The notes under the pieces were generated by a model. It did not search any database and had not been told where the DNA came from. It saw only the letters and a program-made list of their open reading frames with translations. A stretch of DNA of 64,000 nucleotides from Phorcus lineatus (lineage: Eukaryota; Mollusca; Gastropoda; Trochida; Trochidae). Location: the NCBI GenBank assembly GCA_921293015.1, contig OV121082.1, positions 19,695,748 through 19,759,747 of the forward strand, read 5' to 3'. Shown here piece after piece: positions 1 through 24,910 of this stretch; positions within the stretch are counted from its first letter, which is position 1, and the number at the start of each line of letters is the position of its first letter. Made by a program: the position numbers and the translations under genes.

Positions 1-1193
1 TCTCTTTAACCAAATGGAAAAATTATGTTGCTCTTAACTTGCATGAAAAAATATAACATTTAAAACGTTTGATTGATTCGGCGTATGCAGTGGGTGGTCA
101 TCCCAAAGATAATGGGAAAAATAATGAATTGTAAAGAGTTATAAGGAAAAAGGATATAGAAAGATCACGCACGTTTTTTAGGTTGTTATTGGTCTTCGTT
201 TCGACAGGTTCTTGTGTAGGGTCACAAAGGTATGACAGAATATTAAAGTTATATATGTTATGAAATAAGAATAATTTTACAGTATGTTCTTCTCTCCTTC
301 AACGTTTGCCATTAAGTTTCATAAGATAACGATTCTCGGGAAGCGTCTTTCGTGGCACGAGAACGTCTCCCCCGAGCTGTCAACAATAGCCACTGTTACA
401 GCTTATTTTACAATGTTTCATACTTATTTAATAAGCTTACCAATTCATTTCGAAAGTGTACTTAATCGTTTAGTAAACGTATTTAATGAATTAGGAAGCT
501 TACTAAATGGACAAATCATTGAACTTTCTACATGAATTCATAAGCTAATAAATATTTGGCACCCGATGTAGAAATGCTATGGACATGTCGTACATATGAC
601 GAACAATCTACCTATATAAAAACGAATGCTAGAAATACACCAAATGTCACGACATATGTTCTATATTCTTGAAATTATTCCAAGGTATTCGGCAATATGA
701 ACATGACTACGCCATGCATTCTGCTTAAGATCTTTCAGGATTCTAGTTTTCAAAATTGTCATATCATTTCACCAATATGACATATTTACTTGTGTCCATG
801 GATTGACGGAATATGCGCAGATAGTAATTATTTCATTTTTCTATTAAATGAATCATTGAAAATACATTATTTCTATATGAGCATTGTAATCAACCAATCG
901 TACAAGGGTGCATATCTATGTTGAATGGCTCCATCCATTTTTTACTTTTTTTATCTATAAAATTGATGAGCAATTTGCATTTGGTACATTAGGAATGTTA
1001 TATATTTCACAATTTGACGCTATCTCTACATATATCAAAAACCAATTATGCTTCCGATATTGTGATGCATCGCCGTGGATATGCTATACATTTCAAAAAG
1101 AATTTGAATCAGTTTAAAACATCTTTGTAAACTTTCTCTGCGGAGCTTGTTATATGCACTGTGAACATGTTTCTTATATCTTTTTGCCATCAG
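1..1193. other. intron or upstream flank of the cadherin gene
   Basis: The first recognisable exon begins right after a splice acceptor at 1191-1193, so this stretch is most simply the 3' part of an intron whose upstream exons lie outside the window. I see no cadherin motif or other coding signal in it; the short open frames look like chance. Confidence 0.6.
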
Positions 1194-11880
<10,687 letters not shown>

Positions 11881-13790
11881 CAATTCTATCCAAAGACTTG
11901 ATTTCGTCTGGTATGAAAAATATGTTATTGTTCCTCTTTGTTATCCCATAAGTGAAGAAAATAACAACTGAAAACATGAAAAAAACGATATCTGTACCAA
12001 CATTCACCTAAATATTATACTGGCAGAAGTGATAGTCTTAAATATAATCACCTATATTACATTATTTCAGTCTTTATAGGAAAGACGTATTTTGAATATT
12101 CTCTCTCTACCTGACCAACATATTTTCTGAAGTTAAGAGTGGAATCGTTGGCCACCAATGCTAAGATTTCATTTCATTAATGCTCAACTCATCACTGGGA
12201 TTCTTTAAATTATGTCTATAATAATGACACAATCATAGAACATGTGAATATACCAATTATACATCATGACATTAGGGTTGGATACAGCTCAACATGCAGA
12301 AAAAACGTTTCTGAAAACCTATGCTAATGAATCTGAATATCAACGATCCTTTCGTGGCAGCCTTCGACATGCCTTCCCTTGTCTCTTGATTTCACTATGG
12401 AAGTACATACATATATTTTCTATCTAATCAACACTTATTCTAAAGTTAAATTAAGGAAATTAGGCAACAAACTTAACACTGAAATCGTATATGATGCATC
12501 AGTCTTCGATAAAGGTGATGTTAAACCTGTGAATACATCAGTTATAACTCATAGGATTGGGGAAAATTCTCAGTGAATAACAGATTATTAAATAACCAAT
12601 CTCTGGTATTTATGATTACAAATATGCGCAAAGTGTAAGAACACAACTTTGTTCTTGCAGGTACATAGTACATACGCACATGCTTTATTTCTTTCTTATG
12701 CATACTTTATATATTCAATTGCAAACATTTTATTGTATATTATTAACTTATCAACAGACGAATACACTTTTACAATTGAATATTTTTACACCATCTTTCG
12801 TCTTTTCTATCAGTTCCCCTCAACTCAACAAGACAATTGCTAATATACAACTTTGAAGTAAAGTCATGCAAGCTCACACGACGTATACATGTTATCATCA
12901 ATTACTTTAAACATTTCAAAACAATGACAAAATTACAATAAAGTTTACATTCCATACTTTTATCAATCCATTTCTTCAAAGGCATTTAGTAGAATTTTGT
13001 GAAATAAATTAATAATCTGAGATCAAACAAATTTAATTCCCTGTGAGTTACCATAATATTAGATAAATTGCATATGAACTATTTTGCTGGTATATGATAA
13101 AAATAAATCTGAATAAACTGATGCCAACGTATGAAAACACTTTTGATTGACTTTAAATGATCTAATTCTACAATTCAACATCAGAAAGCAGTAATACCGA
13201 CAGATCAAAGACGCTTCATCGTCATTCTGTAATTCACCCATTTGTCATAGTCAGTGCTTTGAAATCGGTTAATCCCTATCATTACATTGGGTCGAATGGA
13301 TTTGCTTATGAAATATCATCAGCATATTACTGTACAGCTGTTACCGAGTTCAAATCATTTCGCTGCGGGCCAGTGGACTCTTATTACGAGATCAATATTA
13401 TGCTATTCTCATATTTCATAATCGATAATGAGTTATTGCAATTTTGAACTACCTGTGACAAATATAACCAAATCGAAAGTCATATGTATTCATAAAGGTT
13501 ATTAAACGTGCAATATTACTAATTTCATGTTTTGAAAATTGTTTAAAGGAAGTGCAGTTTGTTTCATGTATAATCTATGAAAACTCTATGTTGTGCATGT
13601 AAACTCGAGGTGAAATGATTGTCTTTTTAAAGTGAAATAGTCTATGTATACTTGTGTTAAACTCAACAATACAAACATCTATGTCTATTGTATATGTACA
13701 CTCTAAGCTCTGTATATGGCTTCGAAATATCTTTTACAATGTATATATGAACATAATGATTTTCAATAAATAAACATATTATGTTTTATA
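11881..13790 (+). other. probable 3' UTR of the cadherin gene
   Basis: AT-rich sequence without credible coding follows the cadherin stop. A candidate polyadenylation region near 13765-13775 holds overlapping AATAAA signals followed by a T-rich stretch, so a 3' UTR of up to about 1.9 kb is possible. Another AATAAA lies near 12937. The true end cannot be set from sequence alone. Confidence 0.4.
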
Positions 13791-15491
13791 TCTCCTGTGT
13801 TTTACCTATTTTGAGGCTGGTTGTATCCAGGTAATAATCTAAACTTGGTTAATTATTCACAAGATGCATGAGGTCAACAAACATTTCGAGCCTCAACTAC
13901 CACGTTGCAACTATTATTGTTATTATTGATAGCGGTAGAGTATTGCTGTCTTCAGCTGATTATTGCCGATTTTTAAAACGTTTTTGTGACAATTGAGCAG
14001 AATTACATGAAATATTCACGTTCTCCATTCAATATTCCAAGAATAAGTTTTTACTTCTTTTTCTTTTGCCGAAAAAAAGAAAACAAATCATATAGTTATA
14101 GTTATAGTTATCGTATTTTTCTTTATAATACACACATTCTCGATCGATTTGGTAATAAAAATATTAATCTTTCCTAGATTTTCTCTGTGAAGCAATTTTG
14201 AAAGTGAAAGAATATATATTCTTATTTTTATTCTCAAAGGAATAAGTTTTCCATACGATTTCCATACAACGAGAACATTTTCACTATACATTAAAGGGAC
14301 CATAACACGTTTGTTTAAAGATTTACTTCTTACAATTTTCTAAATTAATCATTACTTTATGGCAAATGTATTGTCTTCAGAGGATGAAAACATCTCATTA
14401 CTCACCATGATAATTCGTATAATCAGAATCAATGAAAAGTATGAAGGAAAACAACAAGAAGTAAGTTTTGTGTGATAATCATTCAATCACGGAAATGGAT
14501 TCGAATTGGTTATCAAATCATGGTTCGTTCGATTTGAAATTTCTTCTGTAGAGTTAAAATTATTTTTAACACATTAATTTTCGTTTTCGTAAAATCACTT
14601 TATATATATATAAAAAACATGCAATTGTCTCTTTAATATTGAAATTTTGGGCAGTCTTTCACTTTTTCGGGTTGTGTAGACTTCTGACATTCACTAATAA
14701 CTTATTGGTAATGTGGTGTATAAATTGGTCTTTTCTATAATCGTTGGTCCCGATTGGCGAAAATTCATAGAATCATTTATAGTTAACTTTGTATGGATGA
14801 TTCTATAGCATCCGTTTGTCTTTACTCATGAGGTTCGTGGTCGTTTATGATGAAGTCAATCATAAACGGTGTTGAGGATTCAACGGCGCGTATCTTTAAA
14901 ATCTAACAAAGGACAAGACTTGGTAAATTCTGTCTACATTTTATTAGAATATGTTTCCTACAGTATCACCCCTCTCCCATGAATATGTAACTTTTTTTAC
15001 ATCAAAATGCCACTTTATTTTTACATAAATAAAAACTTAAAAAGAAAACCAGACACTGTTTTTTATTAATGTGCACACTTTTACAAAATACGAACATCGA
15101 GTGCCTTGCTAAACGACAACAATCAAAACAAAAAAACTCTTTGATTTGATGATATGATTGCGAATAATAACTATCAATTTATAAGCACTTACCATGATAT
15201 CGCAAGTAGTTCTTGTCTATCAAATCAAAATATAACACTTTTGAAATGGCATGAATAACCATTACCAATGAATTATCAAACAGTTTTGATGACTATAATA
15301 AAATATAATTTAACTTTGAATATTTCTATCCATCCACCTTAACAAAACAGAATTTTCGGTCAGGGATTCGAACTCAGAACTAATTTGATTGTTATCAGAA
15401 TGTCACTAAGTGTTGTACAATACAAACGACCAGCAGGAACATACACTTGTGTAAGTAATAGACAGGATGTATTAAAAGAAGTTTAAAAGAG

Positions 15492-16127
15492 TGAAACTAA
15501 CAGGAATTTGTTTCAATATTTCTGACATTTTTACATAGAATTGTCGTTGTTCAAGGGTTGTTTCACATACGATCGCAAGAGCAGAGGATTAGGGCATCCC
15601 TGATACTTTAACAGGATGCTGAATAAATACCGTTAACACATCTATGGAAAGTAACAATAGTGTCTTCATTCATTCTAAATTTCTGAAACTTTCATTATTG
15701 TAAATTCTAAAGGTATTGTAATAGGGTTTTGGGGAAGAAATAGTACCATCTTTTGGGACAGAATGGTTCAATGGAATTATTAATGAGAGAATCGGCTGTA
15801 TTGAAACTAACAGGAATGAAACTAACAGGAATTTGTTTCAATATTTTTGACATTTTTACATAGAATTGTCGTTGTTCAAGGGTTGTTTCACATACGATCG
15901 CAAGAGCAGAGGATTAGGGCATCCCTGCTACTTTAACAGGATGCTGAATAAATACCGTTAACACATCTATGGAAAGTAACAATATTGTCTTCATTCATTC
16001 TAAATTTCTGAAACTTTCATTATTGTAAATTCTAAAGGTATTGTAATAGGGTATTGGGGAAGAAATAGTACCATCTTTTGGGAGAGAATGGTTCAATGGA
16101 GTTATTAATGAGAGAATCGGTTGTATT
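15492..16127. repeat. tandem duplication of about 312 bp
   Basis: Two direct copies, 15492-15803 and 15818-16127, differ at about eight positions by eye. A 14-bp extra fragment of the unit's start separates them. The pair is bracketed by a short inverted motif (GACAGGATGT at about 15463 and ACATCCTGTC at about 16151). It encodes nothing obvious. Confidence 0.9.
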
Positions 16128-16941
16128 CTCTCTGTTAAACAATATGTAACACATCCTGTCCATCATACACACTACATGCACACTCCCAACCTTATTTTGT
16201 GTACCTTGGTATGGGACGATATAACATATAAAATAATGTTAACATTTAATATTAAGGCACGTTGAATATGATCTTGGGTTGCTAATACCTTTCAGATTTT
16301 TTCGGATACCCTTTAGGTATCAATATTTTTGGTCAATGAGCTCTCATTGTGTTATCAAGTGTTTCATATATTTATTAAGGAAAATACCAGAACATTATGA
16401 CGAGTTCTTTGAAAAAATTATGCAATTGCATGTTCCCAATTCGTGAATATGAACACTAACTGGCCAGGGAGACAGAAGCTTAGTTTTGCCATTTATAACA
16501 GCACTTGTTATTGTGTAAAAATAATTCATTTCTAATCAAATATACTGGCCTGTCAATTTTAATTTTGGTCCTTTACTACACCATGGCCCTATATACATAA
16601 AACCATTACCCTTGTTTCCATATATACATTTGGAAAGATGTCTTTAAATTACGCTTACGATGACCCTATAAACTTTGACTATTTTGAGATTTTTTAATAC
16701 TTTTCAATAAATGTTTGTGTGTCATCAGGCAACGAAGGTAATTGTATTCGGAATTTTATGTTTCAAACAGGAATCTTTTGCATATCATGTAGTAAATTCA
16801 AGTCTTTTAGAAAAGTGCTCACAAGATTCAAAGGCGTTGTTTGTGCATAAGACTGCTGTTTAAGTATCAATAATATTTACTTGGAGTCAATGCTGTTTTG
16901 AGAAAATTTGGTAAACACAAATGGATCTGCTTCCACGTTTC

Positions 16942-17066
16942 ACTTGCGTTGCTTTTGCAATAAACTGTTTAACTATCAGACTCAATAAAAATATTTTGTA
17001 GCCACATGCGTTGCTTTTGCATTAACTTGCTTAACTATCAGACTCGGTATCAATTCGTTTGTAGCC
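16942..17066. repeat. 62-bp tandem repeat, two copies
   Basis: Copies at 16942-17003 and 17004-17066 share TGCGTTGCTTTTGCA, TTAACTATCAGACTC and TTTGTAGCC. They lie just beyond the synaptotagmin stop codon, so probably in its 3' UTR. Confidence 0.85.
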
Positions 17067-17125
17067 AGAGATAACCTGTAGTAGAGTCAATCGGTACTTT
17101 TTACTCCAAGGCGTTTTGAAACAGT

Positions 17126-20100
17126 CTATCTCTCAGGTTCAGTGATGCAGGTTGAGGTCAGGGTATGCCATCTGGAGATTGGTGTTCTCGGCTGGGCCAG
17201 CATCTCCTGCCAGTGCATCAGCTCCTCCCCCCGGGCAAAGAGGAAGGGTCCAACAACAACTCTGCCGTACTCCTCGTCATGACTAGAGCGTCCACCGGTG
17301 TGGGTGGTCATCACAGATATGACAAAACTGCACGAATCCAACTGACGTCCCGTGATACAGAATGAGAAGGCTTCATTTAGTTCCGCTTCCGGTGATCCCG
17401 GAAGAACAGCTGTGCGCTTAGTTTTGAAGGTTTTGCGTCCATGGAAGTATTGGACTCTAACGTACATTGCTGTGGAAAGAAAGGGATATAAGTTTGGTTT
17501 TGGGACATTGATTTTGAGTCACATATGATTCTTACATTATATCGTCATGTAAATTATTTTATTTGTCTGGAAGTGATTGGAACCAAACGAAAATACTTTC
17601 AAAATTAGAAAATATATTAGAAGCATTATATGCTTAAAATGTTATTAATTGCAATTATTATGACGAACTGATGAAACGATTAAATGAAGCATGTATATTG
17701 ATCGAACGTACATTTTGTTGAGCGAAGCTATAAATAAAGGTATCATTTTAGGGATCATTTAAACGAATCGACGTACATTGTACGTCTTATCTAAATCCCT
17801 TCGATTTAAAATAACTGGCCATTCATCTTTTAAGCTGATCATGGATATACATAACATTAACTCTGAGATAAATCACTATTTATGATTTTGTATATTAAAT
17901 ATGTCATATTGCAAATGTTAAAAGGTATTTTTGCATTGGTTAATTGAAACCTTCCTTCTAATCAATTGTTTTATTTTTTGGTATATTTAGCTTATAAACA
18001 TATGTAAACATACCTGTCTCCCCACCGAAGTCCATGTGTCTAAGATTGCGAACTCGTTGAATAACCATCTTGATTCTCTCTGTTTGGGGCTGGTAGGCCA
18101 GACTGAAGGAGATATCGCCCAAACCAGAAGTAGCCTGCAAAGATTATAAATTCATAAACCCCCATGTAAAAATCCATGTCAATATAGCAAGATTCTTTTG
18201 CAAAGATAGCTTTTTCTTGTTGAGATAGCTGAACCGCCAACATGTAAACACATAATTATATCTGATCGTATGATATACTACCATGATAATTATTGACCAA
18301 AATAATTAAAATAAACTTACATGTGCCATCGGTTCAAGGTCACTCCAAAGAGGTTCGTTTTTCTGCAGGTCAAGGTCCTTCAAGGGCACCATCACGTGAC
18401 CCAGAGAGTGACGAACCCGTCTCTTATCGACGTCATACACCGAGAAACGTAGTGTACGTCTGTATACGTCATCTTCGCTGACCTATTGACATAGAGACAG
18501 CGATCAAGAACTTTTAGAGACAATATGTTTTATAATTAGATATTAAAAAATTCATATCCAAAATCTATTTTAAGTTCACATTTTGCAGTAAGAATAAATT
18601 TGTCATATGAAGAACCTATGGAATAATCATTTTCAGTCCCCGGGTCAACAAGCAGATTAGTCCCCATATATGCATAAGAATATACACGTGGATAAAACAT
18701 GAGAACAAAATAATTCTCTCTCTCTTAACCGACATCTATAAGTACCATTGAAAAAAATTTCGATTTAGAGGGAAGAGGGTTTGGAGGGAGTTATCCATTG
18801 TAAAGATGAAACAATACACAGATGTGCTTGTTCAGACAAGGAGCTTACGGAGTCACTTTTTGATGCATACTTCCTACCTCGATTTTGAAATATTGTCTGA
18901 TTTTAGCCTCGGAGACCATGAACATGAGAACATGCTTCATCAGTAGCATGTATGTCTTTCTCTGGAGTGTGACTATCAACCTCTTGGAGATTATTAATTT
19001 CCATCAATTGAACATTACTCATTAAGAATATGATAACGTTAATCTCAGTTAATGAAGATAAGCATCTTGATGAGTATTTACCTATCTGTGAAACTTTTGA
19101 GCAAGTTAAGTCATTGATAGGTAATAATCCCAAATCTCTTACCCTCCCAAAAGTATTGATTGATGAATGCACACCATAATTGACTTACAGTGTCGGTATG
19201 AAGGGAGTAAATTTGCACTAAAACATATTTTGGGATCGGATATGACTCTCAGAATTTTACGGAATAGAGGGATATCGGATTAGAGAGAGTTACATATATC
19301 ATGATATAATAAAGAGACATATTCGGAATGAAATGAATATATCTATTTAAAGAGAATGACGCATAGGAGGAATGTTGGTTTACAGGGAGAGCAGAGAAGG
19401 GAATCAATAGTGAATAATTACTGTTTTTAATTACATTAACCTACTCCCGCAAAATTTAGCATAACGCTCGCTCACGCTCAGGTAATAAAAATATAGACAC
19501 TCCTTTTTTCAAAAATCATATGACACTCTCCTCATGTAATAATTTCTACGAACTTTACCTGGAAAGTGAATGTTTCGTTGAATATTGGGGACAGGGTCTT
19601 CTTTCTAACTTTGGACTGTCTGGAGGTCTTCTCGTCTGGTAGGAGGAACACCTTCACGAACGGGTCTCGTGGTCCTTCTGTCTTTACACGTCCTGAAAAT
19701 ATTGAATCCAAGCACTGAGAAACCGTGTAGAGCCTTCTTTTCATTCCTCCCACAAGGCTCCCGCGATCACCCAATTAAAGCAAAGTTAAGCCTCCAGGAG
19801 ATTGGACATTAGGATACAGTAGACTGAAGAGCTGGCACCGAAACGTTCATGAAATGCAGCGAGGCTTAAATGTGCCAATGCTTTAGACTGGCGCGAGTTA
19901 TGCATGACAGAACAATTGACTACTCTCAGTTTGGCACTGTACAATAGACAATTATTTATACTGATGTTTTTAGTCGATATTGGTGTTTAAGTATTCTTTT
20001 TAAAAAATTAAAAATGTTGAAATATGTATTATTATTTGTTTAGAAAATTACATTATTGTCTAAAATATCAATGATGTGTCGATAGTAATGGAGACTATGA

Positions 20101-23100
20101 ATTTGTTTGAAGAAACAAGATCTAATTTTCATTGCATTTTTTATACTGTATTTTCCAAATTAATGTCATAGACACATTTTACAAAGGGCTCTATATACAG
20201 AGAAAAAATTCAATACAGGTCATGGCAATATTGCTCTATAACTGATGACATATTGATAAAGTATAAACCAGGTATGTTACAGGCGCCATATGATATTTTA
20301 TCAACGCCTCGCATATCGACCGGTTGAGACGTCAATGCATGCACTGAGAACGCTAACAAATATAGAACCTTTTGTCATCTTTTGTAATAGCATGATGTAA
20401 TAATAACAATAATGAGTATTTATAAAGCGCTATTTCGATATACATGCTCAAAGCATGTAGAGGAAAGTCCATAGCAATCAGTTCGAAAACGTATTAAAAA
20501 CATGTGGCTAGTTATTCATTTATACAGATAACATTTTGATTAACGTTTATTAACGTTAAGGGCGAAACAATAATTACATGCGGTGGATATATTGAATAAG
20601 ACTGATTTTCAAACCTGAAAACTTGAATTTCTTAGTTATTTGTAACCAATATACATGTATGCGTTCATGACACCTAAATCTAAATGACTTTAAAGCTTCA
20701 ACATATTTCATCCAATGAAACATAAAATAATGTGTACTATATATTGTACTCCAAATACACGATATATTTCATTTTCATGTTTCATATAAGGATAAATATT
20801 GCAAGCGAGGTTCGAGAATTTAAGAAAATATTGTACAATATATAAAACAATCCAAATGAATTATCTTAGAATTGGGCAACGTATCTGGGAAACATAGTGC
20901 ATCTTAACTGAATGATCTCAAGAATGGGAAGAGTACATTTTCTTCTAAGCAGCCAGGAACTTAATCAAAATGTTAAAAGAAATACCTTAAGTGTCACTTA
21001 ATGTTGACAAGGTTGAATATACAAGGTTATGGAGATAATGTGCAGACAACGTGTACTTCAAATAGGATACACAATGTCCTACTAACCTCCAACCCTCATG
21101 CCCTTGAATATTTGCACATATTCAGGAAGGGTGAATCCTTCTGAACCCTCCTTACATGTACGTTAACCCCTGACAAAATTCTTGAATTCCGCAATAGCCT
21201 TTATGCATGACAGCAGGTAGGTTAATTAATATCTGGTATATAGTCTAACATTTAGACTTTGAAAAATAATTTTGAAATTAAAAATTAAATGAAAATAAGA
21301 CTGAGATTACTTCATTTTTCAGAAACCACGCTCTCATGTCTTCATATAGGCCTATCTTTATCTTATTTCATGGTATTGCTAACAGACTGTCTCGGATACA
21401 ACTCTGCGTTCACTTCAACGCTGGTATCATGCTTACTGTTGAGTGTTGATTAATTCTTGTGTCAGTGAAAAATTAAGATTCTTCAATCAAGAAGTCGAGA
21501 AACCTACCATGAAGTTTCTTGACCTTGATGAGAGTGACTTGGAGTTGTTGAATTGCGGCGTCATATATAACGGAGAACCAGAGACGTCCATGAGGCGCTG
21601 AAGGGAGACTACTCTCATCATCTTCAGATCCGCTCTGAGCTCTTTAGTAAGAGAGATAAATAAGTTAACATTGTGTGTCAACGTACAAAAAAACAGTAAT
21701 AACTATGTCGACTTTTGATCTCATGACTGCTTATAATGATTATTTGCACAACAGATAAGTTGAAATTCATTCTCCATTTTAAAGAAGTTTGTTGAATGAT
21801 TAAATGACCGTGTCTTTAAAGTTATGAATAAAGCATGAATATTAATATCTTTGAAAACTTAACAATCGAGAATTGTTATTTGTCATTCAATATACATGAA
21901 ACCAATACCAATAAATCTAAATTCCGGTCATAGAGTTTTCATATTAGTCATAACATACCATTCAATGTGAAGTCATGCTGAGGTCATGCATTTGATTATT
22001 ACAAACATACTTGTTATAAATATGATAAGTGAACATATGGTTTAGATTTCTACGAAAGGAGCATCTTCGATTAGTCATAACATAACGTCCGAAATATCTC
22101 CACTCATACCCTGGAGCATTTACGACTTTTGCTGTGTATTTCATAGACAACGAAGATGGTGTAGAACCAAATTGTCTGGAAAACCTCACTGACCTGTACA
22201 ATTCTGGTTGGATGGCACCAAGAAGATCGGGTTGCCTGAAGAGCGATACGCTTCCCCCTCTCTCCCTGTGCCCTTTAATTCCAGGTTGCACCCTCTCAGG
22301 GGGTAGTTGGAAGGGGATTCCGTCAATGGTGATGCCGCGCAGCATTGGAGGTGAGGCATGTCCGGGGGAACATACCTCGGGGCAGGACAGACGTTTGGGT
22401 AGGCGGGGTGACGAACTTCTGTGTATAAAATGAAATCTATAAATGACAGAAAACGCAGCACGTGAAAAAGATGCAGAGTATTCAGAATAATGTATACAAT
22501 AAGTATTTGTCACGAAGGGAAGCTTGTACAAAGTCGCATTTGGTCAGTAAGAAGAGGAACCTCGTTTTGACGGAACAGAGCATCGAGACACTTCTATCAG
22601 CTTATTTTGCATGTACGTTAAAATAATGTTTAGCCCTTAATAGGGCGAGAACAATCTTCTGTGAAGTGATAGTTTTGTCAATTATTGCGCATATTAAGTG
22701 TGTTGTTTAATGCATGTCTTCCGGAGGGTGGAAATACAGTCGAGCCTCGCTTACCCGGACCCCGGATAACAGGAAACATCGTTATCCGGACGCGATTTTT
22801 CAAACAATGTCTGTACATTTTCACCTGTAACCAAATCGTCCGGATAAACGAGGTTGGACTGTTTGTGTTAAAACTACGGTATTCTCGAAGTAGCTATGAA
22901 ATGTGATGTCAGTTTGGATTGTACTCATAATACTCCTTTTTATGGATTTGGACCTTCTTCATCACACAATAGCAACATTCTGGCAATTAACCTTGCAGTA
23001 AACAGGATTGAATAATGACACAAGTGGTTAAAACATTAGGGGTACATACAGAATTTGCTTATCTGTTGCTTTCAACTTTTAAAATAAACCTTACACAAAT

Positions 23101-24292
23101 CTTCTTGCTGTTTCCTCATTCCAATAAGTTTAGCAAACTAAGCACTATCCGCATAAAAAAACCCAACATACCTTGTGTGGACCTTAACATACCTTATAAA
23201 TATTTACAGAACCTTTGAATAGAGAGTTTCCAGCATTATAGGCCGTTTATGAGATTTTGCAACAGCTTGGTATTTACTGCTCATAAATGATTAGAATAAA
23301 ATATTTCACCATTATAAAAACAAGGATGTAATCAAAATTGCAAATATAACAAACAACAGCATGCATGAAAATGAAAACAGCCCAGGAAATGTGTACATGG
23401 AAAACGAATTAGCTTACTAATTTCACAAGCGATAAAAGTCTTTAAAAAACCATAAGGGCACGAATGTAGGAAAAGTGATAATAAATGGATATTACTATTC
23501 AAAGATCAGTGTTGAAACAATGACAAACCAAAGACAAGGTAAGATGTTTCGAATTTTTGAAAATCGGATAAGAAAGCAAATTATGATTCGCTCCCGAATA
23601 GAAACTAGGTGGAGAGAAGCACCAAATATTGTTTGAAGAAATCAAAGGATAAAACAAAACAACAATAGGGATAAAATATGAATGAATACGAACTTGGCAG
23701 GATGGAATAACAGCAACCACCAGAATAATTAATTAACCATTAGATGGTTAAATATCAAACCTATGTTTTGAACCAATCACACTAATGGTGCTTTCATAAC
23801 ACGATACGTTCAACATCCAGACTTGAAGATATGATTGCAATCTCCTTCATCTGAATGTAGTTAGGGGTTAAACATTTTGTAATTATCGTAAACTCGGCCT
23901 ACTTAAATGGGGGAAGGAGTGTTTGCTGGTCAAAAGTAATTTCCCTTATCATGCGAATAAATTTGTAATTTATGTACTCTTAAGTTAATGGAATAATAAG
24001 TTCAAAAAAGATACATAAAAATCAGCCGTTGTAGGTTTTGACAAGCTTTATCAAATAATGAAGTGCAAATACTACGGTAACGATGTACAGATTTAAAGAA
24101 ATATCAGGAGTATCGGAGTATTGAATACGAACCTTGAAGAAGGCGCAGACTTTGATATAGGAGAATCGTCATACTCAAAGTAGGAATCGTAGAGCTTTCG
24201 CTTGCGCCTGCGCACCCGGAAGAGAATGACTGCGCAGATAATGAGCAGCAACGCACCGGTAGAACATCCAAGAATAATTCCCAGAGTGGTCA
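17126..24292 (-). CDS. SYT15: synaptotagmin-15-like protein, seven exons, first exon not found
   Basis: Membrane-anchored double-C2 protein of vesicle trafficking. Minus-strand exons in coding order: 24292-24133, 22418-22194, 21641-21508, 19692-19559, 18482-18321, 18134-18014, 17469-17126. All are GT/AG and in phase, giving about 425 residues plus stop. The visible part starts in a split codon before a membrane span ([20 protein letters not shown]) followed by a basic RRRKRK stop-transfer. A Pro-rich linker carries [12 protein letters not shown]2A spans about 146-271 and has [18 protein letters not shown] and [11 protein letters not shown]2B spans about 272-420 and has GRVVVGPF and HWQEML near its end. 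These features and the length match SYT15 (about 420 residues in mammals) better than other synaptotagmins. The C2A start exon is hidden because its frame is only open between its splice sites. Several acidic calcium ligands are missing in both C2 domains, so calcium-independent membrane binding is likely. The short first exon is upstream. Confidence 0.88.
20400..20460 (-). mobile_element. 3' tail of a LINE/SINE (L2/CR1-like), minus orientation
   Basis: An AAT-type microsatellite joined to TATAAAGCGCT is, on the minus strand, the GCGCTTTATAA-plus-repeat ending seen on many L2/CR1-type retroelements. The LINE at 48.9 kb ends in a comparable GCGCTATATAAG plus ATT repeat. Only the end fragment is recognised, inside a synaptotagmin intron. 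Confidence 0.5.
22737..22861. mobile_element. MITE with pogo/Tigger-like terminal repeats
   Basis: A 125-bp element with inverted ends: CAGTCGAGCCTCGCTTACCC on the left, and the complement of AACGAGGTTGGACTG on the right. The CAGTCGA..CTCG terminus is typical of the pogo/Tigger group. A TA lies just outside the left end; the right copy is altered. It sits in the synaptotagmin intron before the linker exon. Confidence 0.75.
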
Positions 24293-24734
24293 CTGAAAAT
24301 TTATGAAGATTTGTAAATTACCACACATTTTCTATTTCAAAGATACAATAGTAAAACATATTTTTTTAACAATATATAACAAATTTTATCATTCGCCATT
24401 AACATGCAGATGCAAGTCACTGGTAACCATACAATTAACCTATATTTTTCAATTTTTGCTAATTTCACTGATCACAGGTGTCTACTCAAAGGTCTTCAGG
24501 TCTACCTTGCCGATAGGATACGTTGACAAATTCACGTTTTTTAATATATAGTTAACAATGAAGTGAAAGTATGAATAAATATAACTTGCTTCATAGCAAA
24601 GATGTATTAGGAGAAGACTCCCTAAAATTCAAGAATTGAACATCACAATTTTTTAAAAATGAACTGATAATAGATGAAAATTGAGAACTATAGTCAATAA
24701 CTGGTCCCCTCTCGCGATGATAGGATATCCTACA

Positions 24735-24910
24735 CAGTGGAATCTGTCTATATTGACATCTGTCTTATCCGACACTCCGTCTAAACTGACATTATTTTTC
24801 GGTCCTGGCAGAGCTTCTACATGACATTGAACATTGACCAATCCGACACTCTGTCTAAACCGACATTTTTCTCCGGTCCCTGCGAGTATCGGTTTTGACA
24901 GATTCCACCG
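24735..24910. mobile_element. MITE with GTGGAATCTGTC terminal repeats
   Basis: Inverted ends CAGTGGAATCTGTC (left) and the complement of CGGTGGAATCTGTCAAAACC (right) bound about 176 bp. The interior repeats CCGACACTCYGTCTAAAC twice. TA lies near both ends, suggesting a Tc1/mariner/pogo-type non-autonomous element. It may sit in the first synaptotagmin intron. Confidence 0.65.

Larger units (their letters stand above)
13791..17125. other. intergenic region
   Basis: Space between the convergent ends of the cadherin and synaptotagmin genes. It holds a short ATAGTT-type repeat (14091-14115), a 326-bp tandem duplication (15492-16127) and a 62-bp tandem repeat (16942-17066). No gene was recognised. 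Confidence 0.6.

Noticed and set aside
21962..22531. A separate 189-residue gene
   Set aside because: Only the segment 22194-22418 is exonic, with clean splice sites and SYT15 similarity; the rest is intron read-through.
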